Positions 8,735-17,598 of a stretch of DNA of 64,000 bases are shown in pieces. Both the position numbers and the translations under genes were made by a program. Within the stretch, counting starts at the first letter, position 1. The number at the start of each line of letters is the position of its first letter. This DNA is from Nocardiopsis alborubida (GTDB lineage: Bacteria; Actinomycetota; Actinomycetes; Streptosporangiales; Streptosporangiaceae), in the NCBI RefSeq assembly GCF_012396365.1, contig NZ_JAAXPG010000014.1, positions 1 to 64,000 on the forward strand, read 5' to 3'. The notes beneath the pieces are model-generated. The model saw only the letters and a program-made list of their open reading frames with translations, was not told the origin of the DNA and did not search any database.

Positions 8735-9199
8735 GTGATCCCCGCTCTGCGCAACCTGGCCGTCCTGGAACTGGTCAACATCCCCCTGTTCGCGACGGTG
8801 CTGTTCCTCCTGCTGGGTGTGCCCGCCTCACCCGCCAACCTGGTCGGCTTCGCCCTCTTCGCCCTGCTGCTGGCGGAGGGCGGCGCCTACTGGTGGGTCA
8901 AGGCGCGCCAACTGCGCGCGCGGGCCCGCCGCCCGGCGGGCATGGCGCTCTTCCGCGCCCTGGGGCGGGCCAACATCGCACTGTTCCTCGCGGGCGGCGC
9001 GGTGGTGGCCGCGGCCCTGCTCGCCGACGCCCCGTGGACGAGGGTGTGGCCGGGCCTGGGCCTGTGGCTCTTCGCCCTCCTGGAGCACGTCAACTACTTC
9101 CACGTCCAGCTGTCCCACCAGACGCGCGCCGACCTGGCGCGGCTGGTGCGAACCCGGCGCCTGCACCGCTCCCACCTGTCACACGACATGGCGCGCTGA
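8735..9199 (+). CDS. Small integral membrane protein
   Basis: A 154-residue hydrophobic protein starting VIPALRNLAVLELVN. There are four likely membrane helices (about residues 5-28, 30-48, 70-92, 97-115), with an Arg-rich loop (KARQLRARARR) between helices two and three and a basic, His-containing C-terminal tail. I do not recognise a family. The GTG at 8735 sits about 7 nt after a GACAAT hexamer with no Shine-Dalgarno, so a leaderless start is likely; an upstream GTG at 8708 would add 9 residues. Confidence 0.75.
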   Translation: MIPALRNLAVLELVNIPLFATVLFLLLGVPASPANLVGFALFALLLAEGGAYWWVKARQLRARARRPAGMALFRALGRANIALFLAGGAVVAAALLADAPWTRVWPGLGLWLFALLEHVNYFHVQLSHQTRADLARLVRTRRLHRSHLSHDMAR

Positions 9200-9219
9200 C
9201 CGTCCCTGCGCGGACGGTC
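9198..9219. terminator. Hairpin between convergent genes
   Basis: GACCGTCC and GGACGGTC arms with a 6-nt loop directly after the stop of the preceding gene. It could serve both convergent genes. Confidence 0.5.
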
Positions 9220-9240
9220 GGCCGGGGCCCCGGGAGAGGG

Positions 9241-9603
9241 TCAGCCGGTGCCGGAGAGGGAGCGGCGGCCCTGCCACGGCCAGCGGTTCTCCAGCTCCAC
9301 CTCCAGGGAGAAGCTGAGGAAGGTCCGGATGAGGACGATCCCGGCGAGCACCCCCACGCTGGCGAAGGTGGGCGACACCGCGACCGTGCGGATGATGTCC
9401 CCGGCGACGAGCAGCTCCAGACCCAGCAGGATCGCCCGGCCCAGCCCCTGCCGGTAGGGCCGGTAGGCCGCGTCCAGCCCGTGTCCGCTGACCCACCGGT
9501 ACAGGAACAGCGCGGTCGCGCCCAGTGCCCCGACCACGATGACGCCGACCCCGGCGACGTCGACGGCGGTGCCCACCGCCTCGATGACGTGCGCGATGTC
9601 CAT
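9241..9603 (-). CDS. DUF1622 membrane protein
   Basis: A 120-residue protein with three likely membrane helices (about residues 14-36, 53-70, 79-96). The stretch LGLELLVAGDIIRTV is typical of DUF1622 proteins, small membrane proteins of unknown function. The start is the ATG at 9603, with GGGGG just upstream. It converges on the membrane protein gene that ends at 9199. Confidence 0.85.
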   Translation of the reverse strand: MDIAHVIEAVGTAVDVAGVGVIVVGALGATALFLYRWVSGHGLDAAYRPYRQGLGRAILLGLELLVAGDIIRTVAVSPTFASVGVLAGIVLIRTFLSFSLEVELENRWPWQGRRSLSGTG

Positions 9604-9727
9604 GGAGCCCCCCTGTGCCGCGTGCGTGCGGGCCAGCAGCTACCCAGGGCTGGCGGCGTGACACCAGGGGGAGGACGGACGCTTCGGGCCGGGCGACCCG
9701 GCCAGCCGCGGACGGCGGGAACGCGAA

Positions 9728-9760
9728 CGGGCCCGGCCGCCCTGGGGGCGGCCGGGCCCG
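9728..9760 (-). terminator. Terminator-like hairpin after aldo/keto reductase
   Basis: A 15-bp perfect G+C-only stem with a 3-nt loop (tgg), 45 bp past the aldo/keto reductase stop on the minus strand. There is no U tract, as is common in high-GC actinomycetes. Confidence 0.6.
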
Positions 9761-9805
9761 CTGCGCCGAACACGGACCGGAGGCCGGGGGCGGGCCGGCG
9801 GCGGT

Positions 9806-10810
9806 CTAGCCGCGGATGTTCTCGGGGCTCCTGGTCAGCGCAGGATCGCGCTGGACGCTGTCGCCCAGGACCTCGTCGATCCCCGCCATCAGCTCGGCGT
9901 CCAGCCTGACCCCGGCCGCCTTGACGTTGCCCTCCACCTGCTCGGGGCGGGAGGCGCCGATGATCGCGGCCGACACGTTCGGGTTCTGCAGCACCCAGGC
10001 CACGGCCAGCTGCGCCAGCGTCAGGCCCGCCTCGGCGGCCAGCGGCTCCAGTCTCTGCACGCGCTCCAGCAGGACCTGGTCCTTCATCTGCTCGCTCAGG
10101 AAGCGGCCGCCGCCGGGGTCGGCGGCGCGCGAACCGGCGGGCAGCTCCTGTCCTGGCCTGTACTTGCCGCTCAGGACACCGCCCTCGATCGGCGACCACA
10201 CGATCTGGCCGACGCCCTCGCGCTCGGAGAGCGGAACGACCTCGGGCTCGATGACCCGCCACAGCATGTTGTACTTCGGCTGGTTGGAGACGATCCGGTC
10301 GAAGCCCAGCTCGTCGGCGATCTTGAGCGCCTGCTCGATCTCCTCGGCGCGCCACTCGGAGACGCCGACGTAGAGGACCTTGCCCTGGCGGACCAGGTCC
10401 TCGAAGGCCCGCACGGTCTCCTCCAGCGGGGTGGAGTAGTCGAACCGGTGGGCCTGGTACAGGTCCAGGTAGTCGGTCCCCAGGCGGCGCAGGGAGTTCT
10501 CCACGCTGCGGACGATGTGCTTGCGGGACAGGCCCCGGTCGTTCTTGCCCTCGCCCGTGGGCCAGAAGACCTTGGAGAAGATCTCCAGCCCGTCGCGGCG
10601 CTCGCCCTTCAGCGCGCGGCCGAGCACCTCCTCCGCCCTGCCCCCGGCGTAGCCGTCGGCGGTGTCGAACGTGGTGATACCGGCGTCCAGCGCGGCGCGG
10701 ACACAGGCCTTGGCCGTGTCCTCCTCCACCTGGGAGCCGTGCGTGATCCAGTTCCCGTAGGCGATCTCGCTGACCATGAGACCGCTGTTGCCCAGATGCC
10801 GAAATTCCAT
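9806..10810 (-). CDS. Aldo/keto reductase, K+ channel beta-subunit-like
   Basis: A 334-residue NADPH-dependent aldo/keto reductase with a TIM barrel fold. The catalytic tetrad is visible: Asp and Tyr in TFDTADGYAGG, Lys in EIFSKVFWP and His in YQAHRFD. Sequence style (MEFRHLGNSGLMVSEIAYGNW start, SPIEGGVLSGKY, NPNVSAAIIGAS) places it with KCNAB/YghZ-like reductases; the substrate is unknown. I chose the ATG at 10810 because it begins at the family's usual N-terminus; a TAGAGT hexamer lies about 8 nt upstream, consistent with a leaderless transcript. It is monocistronic, with a terminator-like hairpin behind it. Confidence 0.93.
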   Translation of the reverse strand: MEFRHLGNSGLMVSEIAYGNWITHGSQVEEDTAKACVRAALDAGITTFDTADGYAGGRAEEVLGRALKGERRDGLEIFSKVFWPTGEGKNDRGLSRKHIVRSVENSLRRLGTDYLDLYQAHRFDYSTPLEETVRAFEDLVRQGKVLYVGVSEWRAEEIEQALKIADELGFDRIVSNQPKYNMLWRVIEPEVVPLSEREGVGQIVWSPIEGGVLSGKYRPGQELPAGSRAADPGGGRFLSEQMKDQVLLERVQRLEPLAAEAGLTLAQLAVAWVLQNPNVSAAIIGASRPEQVEGNVKAAGVRLDAELMAGIDEVLGDSVQRDPALTRSPENIRG

Positions 10811-10973
10811 GTCGAGCACTCTAGTGGGGGATTGTGCTCGTTCGCGAGGTTCCGCGCAGGGCGAGTGGAAGCGCTCCCAACCACGGGGCGGCGAGGACTC
10901 GGGAGAGGGAGTGAGGGGCCGGTGCTGTGACCGGCCCGGGCTCACGTCGTCGGGGAGGCGGTGGTGGGAGGCG

Positions 10974-11645
10974 TCAGCGCGTGCGGCGGGGCGTGGGGTC
11001 CTCGCGGACCTTGAGCCGCGGCTTGGGCAGGCGCAGGCGGCGGAACTGGAGCTGGCGCATGGCCGCGTACATCCCGATGCCCTTGATGGCGGGGTCCTCG
11101 GGGAAGTACTCGGCGGCGCGCTTCTTGACCGTGCGGCCCACCATGACGCCCTCGGCGATGATGGTGACCATCATCAGCGGCCACAGAACGTAGGCCACGC
11201 CGATCTGGAACATCGGGTTGTTGACGAACAGCAGCGCGATGATCACGATCGAGAACGGCAGGAAGAACTCACTGGCGCTGCGGCGCGAGTCGACGAAGTC
11301 GCGGGCGAACGCCCGGGCCTCGCCGAGGTCCTGCTGCCGGTAGTAGCGCGCCTCGTCCTTGGGCACGCCCTTGATCGCGGAACTCGCGGTGCCCCTCCCG
11401 CGTTGGCGGTCGAGACGGTCCCGGTAGGCCTGGTAGGCCTCCTTGCGCGTCTCGGGCGCCTTGAGCGGTCGGCGGGGGGCCACCTCGGACTCCCTGCGCT
11501 TTGGGGTGGGCACACCCTTCTTGGGTGTGTATCCCTTAGGTTGGGTGGACTCAGTGGCCTCAGGGCTGGCGGATTCGGCGGAGGCCGGATCCGTGGCTGC
11601 GGAAGCGGAGCGACGTCGGAACACACCTTCAGGGTAGCCGGTCAT
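10974..11645 (-). CDS. DUF3043 membrane protein
   Basis: A 223-residue protein with a charged, Lys/Arg/Pro-rich cytoplasmic N-terminus (about 110 residues, KGYTPKKGVPTPKRRE typical of DUF3043), then two membrane helices (about 127-143 and 147-167) and a basic C-terminal tail. Its function is unknown; it is conserved across actinomycetes. It is divergent from pspA, as in other actinomycetes that I recall, so a shared regulatory region at 11646-11741 is possible. The alternative GTG at 11624 (VFRRRSASA) fits homologues' N-termini well. Confidence 0.88.
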   Translation of the reverse strand: MTGYPEGVFRRRSASAATDPASAESASPEATESTQPKGYTPKKGVPTPKRRESEVAPRRPLKAPETRKEAYQAYRDRLDRQRGRGTASSAIKGVPKDEARYYRQQDLGEARAFARDFVDSRRSASEFFLPFSIVIIALLFVNNPMFQIGVAYVLWPLMMVTIIAEGVMVGRTVKKRAAEYFPEDPAIKGIGMYAAMRQLQFRRLRLPKPRLKVREDPTPRRTR

Positions 11646-11741
11646 AGCTTTATGGCGACCGCGGACCAGAGCGCGTAGGGTTGGGCAAAGCGCCCGCTGG
11701 GAACAGCCGATGTACGCACCGAGAAGGGGACGGCCACGCCG

Positions 11742-12524
11742 ATGAGCGTGTTTCAGCGACTTTCGATGATCTTCAAGTCCAAGGCCAATAAGGCCTTGGA
11801 CGCAGCCGAGGACCCAAGGGAAACCCTCGACTACTCGTACCAGAAGCAGCTTGAGCTCCTACAGAAGGTGCGACGGGGTGTGGCCGACGTCGCGACCTCC
11901 CGTAAGCGCGTCGAGCTCCAGATCCAGCAGCTGGAGCAGCAGTCCGGCAAGCTGGAGAACCAGAGCCGCGCCGCCCTGACGCAGGGGCGCGAGGACCTCG
12001 CCCGCGAGGCCCTGACCCGCCGCTCCGGTCTGTCCCAGCAGATCGAGAGCCTGCGTGAGCAGCACGCCAACCTCCAGGGCGAGGAGCAGAAGCTCACGAT
12101 GGCGGCCCAGCGCCTCCAGAGCAAGGTGGACGCCTTCCGCACGCGCAAGGAGACCATCAAGGCCAACTACACCGCGGCCCAGGCCCAGACGCAGATCAGC
12201 GAGGCCTTCTCCGGCATCTCCGAGGAGATGGGCGACGTCGGCATGGCCGTCCAGCGCGCCGAGGACAAGACCGCCGAGATGCAGGCCCGCGCGGGCGCCG
12301 TGGACGAGCTCCTCGCCTCGGGCGCGCTCGACGACGTCACCGGCACCGCCAGGGACGACATCCAGAGCGAGCTGGACCGCATGGCCAGCACCACCGGCGT
12401 CGACGCCGAGCTGGAGCGCATGAAGATGGAGCTCGGCCAGGGCAGCGGCGGTTCCACCCCCCAGATCGAGGGCGGCAACGGTGCGGGCAGCACCGGCAGC
12501 ACCGGCAACCGGGAGGGCGCGTGA
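11742..12524 (+). CDS. pspA: Phage-shock protein A (PspA/IM30 family)
   Basis: A 260-residue membrane-stress protein that oligomerises on the inner membrane surface to maintain integrity. It begins MSVFQRLSMIFKSKANKALD, the amphipathic membrane-binding helix, followed by the long alpha-helical coiled-coil hairpin (residues about 25-210) and a Gly/Ser-rich tail. The ATG is preceded by GAAGGGG. It overlaps the next gene by 4 bp (GTGA), so they are translationally coupled. Context (pspAA, htpX, pspAB downstream) matches the actinobacterial Psp cluster. Confidence 0.95.
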   Translation: MSVFQRLSMIFKSKANKALDAAEDPRETLDYSYQKQLELLQKVRRGVADVATSRKRVELQIQQLEQQSGKLENQSRAALTQGREDLAREALTRRSGLSQQIESLREQHANLQGEEQKLTMAAQRLQSKVDAFRTRKETIKANYTAAQAQTQISEAFSGISEEMGDVGMAVQRAEDKTAEMQARAGAVDELLASGALDDVTGTARDDIQSELDRMASTTGVDAELERMKMELGQGSGGSTPQIEGGNGAGSTGSTGNREGA

Positions 12525-12799
12525 TCGTCCGCATCATGGGTGAGGGGCAGCTCGACCTCACCGACGCCGACCTCGAACTGCTCAACTCCTTCGACTCCGC
12601 GCTGGAGTCGGCGATCGAGTCGGGTGACGAGGCCACGTTCCGCCGTGCCCTGCACGACCTCCTGGCGAGGGTCCGCGAGGACGGTCGGCCGCTGCCGCCC
12701 GACGCGCTGGAGCCCTCGCAGTTCATCCTCCCGCACGCCGACGCCACCATGGAAGAGGTGCGGGAGATGCTCCAGGACGACGGACTCATCCCCGGTTAG
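12521..12799 (+). CDS. pspAA: PspA-associated protein PspAA
   Basis: A 92-residue acidic protein beginning MIVRIMGEGQLDLTDADLELLNSFD, matching the PspAA family that accompanies PspA in actinobacteria. There is no membrane segment. It is presumed to modulate PspA; the biochemical role is not established. Its GTG start overlaps the pspA stop (GTGA), so it is very probably co-translated. Confidence 0.9.
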   Translation: MIVRIMGEGQLDLTDADLELLNSFDSALESAIESGDEATFRRALHDLLARVREDGRPLPPDALEPSQFILPHADATMEEVREMLQDDGLIPG

Positions 12800-13258
12800 G
12801 ACCGGCTTCTCCGTCCGGCGCACCGTCTCCGTCCAGGTGCGTCCGGACCGGTGAGTGCGCCCGGCGGGCCGCCGGGCGGCCGGTGCGACGCTCGGTGCCC
12901 GCGCGCGTGTTTCCAGGCCGTCGTGACCACGTGTCACGGCGGCCTTCGCATGTCCGGGGCACGCGGGCCGTGCGACGGGACCGCGCATGACGCGGTCGCG
13001 CCGGGGCACCCGTGACGGAAGCCGCGCGCGGGTCGTGTGGCGTGCGCCGCCCCCGGCAGAGGAACCCCGGCGGGGCCCCCGTCCGTTGGACGTGGTGGAG
13101 ACGCGAGGGGGAGAACAGGGGCCGCGCCCGGTCCCGCGGGCAGGGGCCGGCCGGGGGAGGACCGGCGAACACGCGGCGGGCGGACCGCCTCATACCCTTT
13201 CCCACCTGGGCGAACTACACTCCGAGACAGTCGACGCGTCGGCGGAGAGGACTGCGGC
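12800..13258. other. Intergenic region between pspAA and htpX
   Basis: About 460 bp, very GC-rich, without a supportable gene. It contains a hairpin at 12858-12878 that probably ends the pspA-pspAA transcript, and a TACACT hexamer at 13216-13221 that could be the -10 of an htpX promoter, although no good -35 is visible. Confidence 0.5.
12858..12878 (+). terminator. Terminator-like hairpin after pspAA
   Basis: CGCCCGGCG and CGCCGGGCG arms with a 3-nt loop, 58 bp after the pspAA stop. No U tract. Confidence 0.4.
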
Positions 13259-14182
13259 ATGGCCGGATCCAAGTTCAGACCTGACCGGGGACTGACCGCC
13301 CGCATGGTGACGACCATGGGCCTGCTCGCCCTCGTCTACGCGGCCTTCGTCGTCGGGCTGGTCCTGGTGGGCCTCAACGTGTGGCTGGTGCTGGTCATCG
13401 TCGTCGGGTTCGCGCTGTTCAGCTACTTCGCCTCCGACAGGATCGCCATGTTCGCCATGGGGGCCAAGGAGGTCTCCCCGGAGCAGGCACCCGAGCTGCA
13501 CGCCCTCATCGACCGGCTGTGCGCCATGGCGGACATGTCCAAGCCCCGCGTGGGGATCGCCGACACCGACGTGCCCAACGCCTTCGCCACCGGGCACAAC
13601 GAGAAGTCCGCGGTCGTGTGCGTGACCACCGGCCTCATGCGCCGCCTCGACGGCCCCGAGCTGGAGGCGGTCCTGGCGCACGAGCTGTCCCACATCGCCC
13701 ACCGCGACGTCATGGTGATGACCGTCGCCGGGTTCCTCGGCATCGTGGCCGGGTTCCTGACCCAGGCCGGGCTGCGCTTCGCGATGTTCGCCGGGGCGAC
13801 GCGCGGCAACAACAACAACGGGCCCGCACCGGCCGCGGTCGCCCTGCTCGTCGTGGTCGTCAGCGCCGCGGCCTGGGCGCTCAGCTTCCTGCTCACCCGG
13901 GCGCTGTCGCGCTACCGGGAGCTGTCGGCCGACCGCGCCGCCGCCTACCTCACCGGGCGCCCGTCCGTGCTGGGCAGCGCCCTGACCAAGATCACCGGCG
14001 ACATGTCCCGCATCCCCACCCGCGACCTGCGCCAGGCGGAGCCGTTCAACGCCTTCTTCTTCGCTCCGGCCTCCTCACGCAAGGGGTTCAGCTTCAGCCA
14101 GCTGGTCGCCACCCACCCGCCCGTGCAGCAGCGGCTGGAGCAGCTGTCCGACATCTCGCGCCAGCTCGGGCAGGGGCACTGA
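13259..14182 (+). CDS. htpX: Membrane zinc protease HtpX
   Basis: M48-family membrane metalloprotease that clears damaged membrane proteins under envelope stress. The 307-residue protein has two N-terminal membrane helices (about 14-34 and 38-58), the zinc site HELSHIAHRD (HEXXH), two further helices after it, and the downstream SRYRELSADRAAAYL, which supplies the third zinc ligand Glu. I chose the ATG at 13259 (MAGSKFRPDRGLTARM) with GGAGAGG about 10 nt upstream. Its position between pspAA and pspAB places it in the stress cluster. Confidence 0.95.
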   Translation: MAGSKFRPDRGLTARMVTTMGLLALVYAAFVVGLVLVGLNVWLVLVIVVGFALFSYFASDRIAMFAMGAKEVSPEQAPELHALIDRLCAMADMSKPRVGIADTDVPNAFATGHNEKSAVVCVTTGLMRRLDGPELEAVLAHELSHIAHRDVMVMTVAGFLGIVAGFLTQAGLRFAMFAGATRGNNNNGPAPAAVALLVVVVSAAAWALSFLLTRALSRYRELSADRAAAYLTGRPSVLGSALTKITGDMSRIPTRDLRQAEPFNAFFFAPASSRKGFSFSQLVATHPPVQQRLEQLSDISRQLGQGH

Positions 14183-14328
14183 CCCCGTACGCGGAGGCCT
14201 GCCGGAGGGGACGACCGCGTCGGGCCGCTCCCTCCGGGAGCGGACGGCGGCCGTACCGATCCGCCCCGGAGCGGGGCCGACCCGGCCCGCGCGGAACCGA
14301 CACGACCACGACGAGAGGACCGGCCACG

Positions 14329-14928
14329 ATGAGCTTCTGGCGAGCGCTGTTCGGGCGCTCCGAACCGGCCCAACCCGACCTCGACGCCCTGTTCGGCCTG
14401 CCCTCGGCGTCCGTCACCCTGCGGGCCGCCGCGGGCTTCACGCCCACCGGCACCGGATCCGTCGCCTTCCGCGCCACGGAGGGAGCCGCCTTCGCCGACC
14501 TGGAGCGCGACGTCACCGAGCTGCTCAACGCCGACGGGGGGCCGCCCGTAGGACAGGTCACCGACGACTACGGCTACACCTGGCTGGTGGTCCGCTCCGG
14601 TCAGCCCGCCCAGGAGCCGGGCGGGGCCGCCGCCCCCGACATCACCGGCCTGGTGACCGACCTGCACGCCGTCAACTCCACGCTGGAGGCCAACGGCTAC
14701 GGGCCCTCGCTCCTGTGCTCCCTGGTCGGCTTCACCGACGGCACGCGCTCACTGGGACTGGTCTACCTCTACAAGCGCGGCACCTTCTACCCCTTCGCCC
14801 CCGTCGGCGACGGCCGCCGCCGGGACAACGCCCTGGAGCTCCAGGCCGAGGCCGCCATCGGCCGCGACCTGCCCCTGGAGGAGGACCGCTCCCGCTGGTT
14901 CCCCGTCTACGGGGCGCCCGGCCTCTGA
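14329..14928 (+). CDS. pspAB: PspA-associated protein PspAB
   Basis: A 199-residue soluble protein starting MSFWRALFGRSEPAQPDLDAL, a typical PspAB N-terminus; the core contains DLHAVNSTLEANGYGPSLL and LVYLYKRGTFYPFAP, family-typical stretches. There is no membrane helix. Role in the Psp system is inferred from conserved linkage with PspA and HtpX. The ATG at 14329 is preceded by a GAGAGGA purine stretch. The ~145 bp gap from htpX leaves open whether they form one transcript. Confidence 0.88.
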   Translation: MSFWRALFGRSEPAQPDLDALFGLPSASVTLRAAAGFTPTGTGSVAFRATEGAAFADLERDVTELLNADGGPPVGQVTDDYGYTWLVVRSGQPAQEPGGAAAPDITGLVTDLHAVNSTLEANGYGPSLLCSLVGFTDGTRSLGLVYLYKRGTFYPFAPVGDGRRRDNALELQAEAAIGRDLPLEEDRSRWFPVYGAPGL

Positions 14929-14980
14929 CCAGCGGGGGGTACCCCGCACCGGGATGAATGTGGCCTGGCACACTGGTGCG

Positions 14981-16081
14981 GTGCGTATCCTCATCGCTCC
15001 TGACAAGTTCGCCGGTACCCTCTCCGCCCTCGAAGCCGCGCAGGCGGTCGCCGACGGCTGGCACCGGACCGATCCCTCCGCCACGACGGACCTGCTGCCG
15101 CTCTCCGACGGCGGCCCCGGCTTCGTCGAGGTCCTGCACACGGCCCTCGGCGGCAAGGTGCACCGGACCCGGGTGACCGGCCCCCTCGGCGCGCCCGTGA
15201 CCGCGGAGTACCTCCTGGACGGCGACACCGCCTACGTGGAGAGCGCCCAGGCCTGTGGTCTCCACCTGGTGCCCGCCGGTGACCGCGACCCCGGCCGCAC
15301 CACCACCCACGGCGTCGGCGAGCTCGTCGCCCACGCGGTCCGCTCCGGCGCCCGCACCGTCGTCGTCGGCCTCGGCGGCAGCTCCACCAACGACGCCGGA
15401 GCAGGCCTCCTGGCCGCCCTGGGCGCCGCCCCCGCCGACCGCCTCAGCCACGGCGGCGGCCCCCTGGCCGAGACCGGGGACGTCGACCTCGACGCGGCCC
15501 GCCGGGCACTGGCCGGGGTCCGCGTCGTCGCCGCCACCGACGTCGACAACCCCCTGCTGGGCATCCACGGAGCCAGCGCGGTCTTCGGGCCCCAGAAGGG
15601 CGCGGACCCCGACCAGGTGCAGCGCCTGGACGCCGCACTCACCGCCTTCGCCGACCGCGTCGACCCCGCGGGCACCGTCCGCGACACCCCCGGAGCCGGT
15701 GCCGCGGGCGGCCTGGGCTTCGCCCTGCTCCTGCTCGGCGGCACCGTCGAGTCGGGCATCAGCCGCGTCCTGGACTCCGTGCGCCTGGCCGAGCGCCTCT
15801 CGGGGGCCGACCTGGTCATCACCGGCGAGGGCTCCTTCGACTCCCAGTCCCTGCGCGGCAAGCTGCCCCACGGCGTCGCCCAGGCCGCCAACAAGCACGG
15901 CGTCCCCTGCGTCGTCACCGCGGGCGCGGTCAAGGTCGGCCGCGCCGAGGCGGCCGCCGCCGGGATCACCGAGACCTACTCCCTCGTGGAGTCCTCGGGC
16001 TCGGTCGAGGCCGCCATGACCCGTTCCGCGGACGAGCTGCGCGCCCTGGCCGCCGACATCGCCCGCCGCTGGGCCCGCTGA
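14981..16081 (+). CDS. glxK: Glycerate kinase
   Basis: ATP-dependent phosphorylation of D-glycerate, feeding glyoxylate/serine-derived carbon into glycolysis. The 366-residue protein begins VRILIAPDKFAGTLSALEAA and has SDGGPGFVEV, the glycine-rich GLGGSSTNDAGAG, DNPLLG and VITGEGSFDSQS motifs of the GarK/GlxK family. I chose the GTG at 14981, since homologues start there; an ATG at 14954 would add nine residues, and the gap to pspAB is short. Class and exact product isomer are not determinable by eye. Confidence 0.92.
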   Translation: MRILIAPDKFAGTLSALEAAQAVADGWHRTDPSATTDLLPLSDGGPGFVEVLHTALGGKVHRTRVTGPLGAPVTAEYLLDGDTAYVESAQACGLHLVPAGDRDPGRTTTHGVGELVAHAVRSGARTVVVGLGGSSTNDAGAGLLAALGAAPADRLSHGGGPLAETGDVDLDAARRALAGVRVVAATDVDNPLLGIHGASAVFGPQKGADPDQVQRLDAALTAFADRVDPAGTVRDTPGAGAAGGLGFALLLLGGTVESGISRVLDSVRLAERLSGADLVITGEGSFDSQSLRGKLPHGVAQAANKHGVPCVVTAGAVKVGRAEAAAAGITETYSLVESSGSVEAAMTRSADELRALAADIARRWAR

Positions 16082-16148
16082 GCCCCGGGTGACGCCTGGT
16101 CTCGGGTGACCCCGGGCCCGGTCGGCGCTGAGCCCCGTCGAACACGGC

Positions 16149-16185
16149 GGGGGGTGGGGACGGCTCCGGGCCGCCCCCACCCCCC
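16149..16185. terminator. Hairpin after glycerate kinase
   Basis: Eleven-base perfect arms GGGGGGTGGGG and CCCCACCCCCC with a 15-nt loop, 67 bp past the glycerate kinase stop. Confidence 0.6.
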
Positions 16186-16262
16186 GTCTCTCCTGCTCCC
16201 GCGCTCCCAGCGTCCCCCGCGCCGTGGAGCTCGGCCGCCCGGTGCGGGACGCGCGCAAGAGA

Positions 16263-16302
16263 GAGCGGCGCCCCGGGAGGACCTCCTCCCGGGGCGCCGC
16301 TC
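16263..16302. terminator. Strong hairpin downstream of livK-like gene
   Basis: An 18-bp perfect stem (arms 16263-16280 and 16285-16302) with a 4-nt loop, placed 48 bp after the minus-strand substrate-binding protein stop. Very stable; likely its terminator and a barrier to convergent transcription. Confidence 0.7.
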
Positions 16303-16350
16303 CGTGCCGTGACGGATCAGGCCGTGTGCGGCGCGGGCCGCTGCGAGCCG

Positions 16351-17598
16351 TTACTCCTCCAGGGCGTGCTCCTCGTAGGCCAGGATCTCGTGGCCGTCCT
16401 CCCCGTAGTGGAAGATCTCGAAGGTGGCGGCGGTCGGGTCGCCGTTGTCGTTGAAGTCGATGTTGCCGCTGACGCCCTGGTAGTTGATCTCCTCACCGTC
16501 GGCCAGCAGGTCGCGGCACTCGGCGAAGGTGCCGCACTCGGTGCCCTCGGGGCGGCTGACGTTGGGCAGCTCGGCGACGTACTCGGACGGGTTCACGCTG
16601 CCCGCGGCCTCGGCGGCCAGGGCGATCACGGTGACGCAGTCGTAGACCTGCGGGGCGAACTGGAAGACCTCCAGGTCCTCGGCGAAGCTGGTCAGGCCCT
16701 CCGTGAACTCGGGGTTGTCGGCGCTGGGGGCGATACCGGTGATGCCGGTGACGCTCTCGGGGTTGTCGGCGCTGACGGTCTCGCCCAGGTTCGGGTCGTT
16801 GAGGCCGTCGGTGACGTAGAGCTGCTCGCCCTCGACGTCGCTCTCCAGGAGCTGGGCGATGACCTGCGCGCCCTCCTCGAAGGCGATGAGCGCGACGGCG
16901 TCCGGCTCCTCGCTGGTGACGCTGGTGACGACCGAGTCGAAGGTGGTGGCCAGCGGGTCGTAGGTCTCGTTGACCACGACCTGGGCGCCCAGGCTCTCCA
17001 GTTCGGCCTGGAGGGCGCCCGCGTAGCCGCCGCCGTAGTCGTCGGCGCGCGCGACGATGGCGATGTTCTGGTTGCCGTTCTCGACCATCGTGCGGGCCAT
17101 CACGACGGCGGAGAGCAGGTCGCTCGGCGCGGTGCGGAAGTAGTAGCCGTTGTCCTCGATCTCGCTCAGCTCGGCGGCGGTGTTGGAGCCCGAGCACTGG
17201 ACGATCTCGGCACCGGTGATGGTGTCGTAGGTCGCCTGCGTCATACCGGAGGCGGCGGCGCCGATGACGGCGTTCACCTGGTCGGAGACGAGGTTGTTGG
17301 CGGCCTCGTTGGCCTGGGCGTTGTCGCCGGCCTCGTCGCCCTCGACCAGGTCGGGGACGTCGGTGCCGAGGATGCCGCCGGCCTCGTTGATCTCGGAGAT
17401 CGCGTACTCGGCGGCGCGGAGCTGCGGCGGGCCGAGGAAGGCGAGGTTGCCGGTCTGCGGGTAGAGGATTCCGTAGGTGAACTCCTCACCGCCCTCACCG
17501 CCGCCGCCTCCTTCGCCCCCGTCGCTGCCACACGCGGTCAGGCCGAGGACGAGGGCCGCGGTTGCGGCAGTGAGGCCTAGGACCTTCTTGCTAGCCAT
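16351..17598 (-). CDS. Branched-chain amino acid-type substrate-binding lipoprotein
   Basis: Extracytoplasmic binding protein of the LivK family (type I periplasmic binding fold), 415 residues. A lipoprotein signal is clear: MASKK, a hydrophobic helix, then lipobox LTAC followed by a Gly/Glu spacer. The mature start YGILYPQTGNLAFLGPPQ and the VIGAAASGMT and APQVYDCV segments fit the family. I chose the ATG at 17598 with CGGAGTG about 9 nt upstream. No permease or ATPase gene is adjacent, so it is an orphan here; its partner LivHMGF may lie elsewhere or it may act as a sensor. The ligand is unknown. Confidence 0.92.
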   Translation of the reverse strand: MASKKVLGLTAATAALVLGLTACGSDGGEGGGGGEGGEEFTYGILYPQTGNLAFLGPPQLRAAEYAISEINEAGGILGTDVPDLVEGDEAGDNAQANEAANNLVSDQVNAVIGAAASGMTQATYDTITGAEIVQCSGSNTAAELSEIEDNGYYFRTAPSDLLSAVVMARTMVENGNQNIAIVARADDYGGGYAGALQAELESLGAQVVVNETYDPLATTFDSVVTSVTSEEPDAVALIAFEEGAQVIAQLLESDVEGEQLYVTDGLNDPNLGETVSADNPESVTGITGIAPSADNPEFTEGLTSFAEDLEVFQFAPQVYDCVTVIALAAEAAGSVNPSEYVAELPNVSRPEGTECGTFAECRDLLADGEEINYQGVSGNIDFNDNGDPTAATFEIFHYGEDGHEILAYEEHALEE

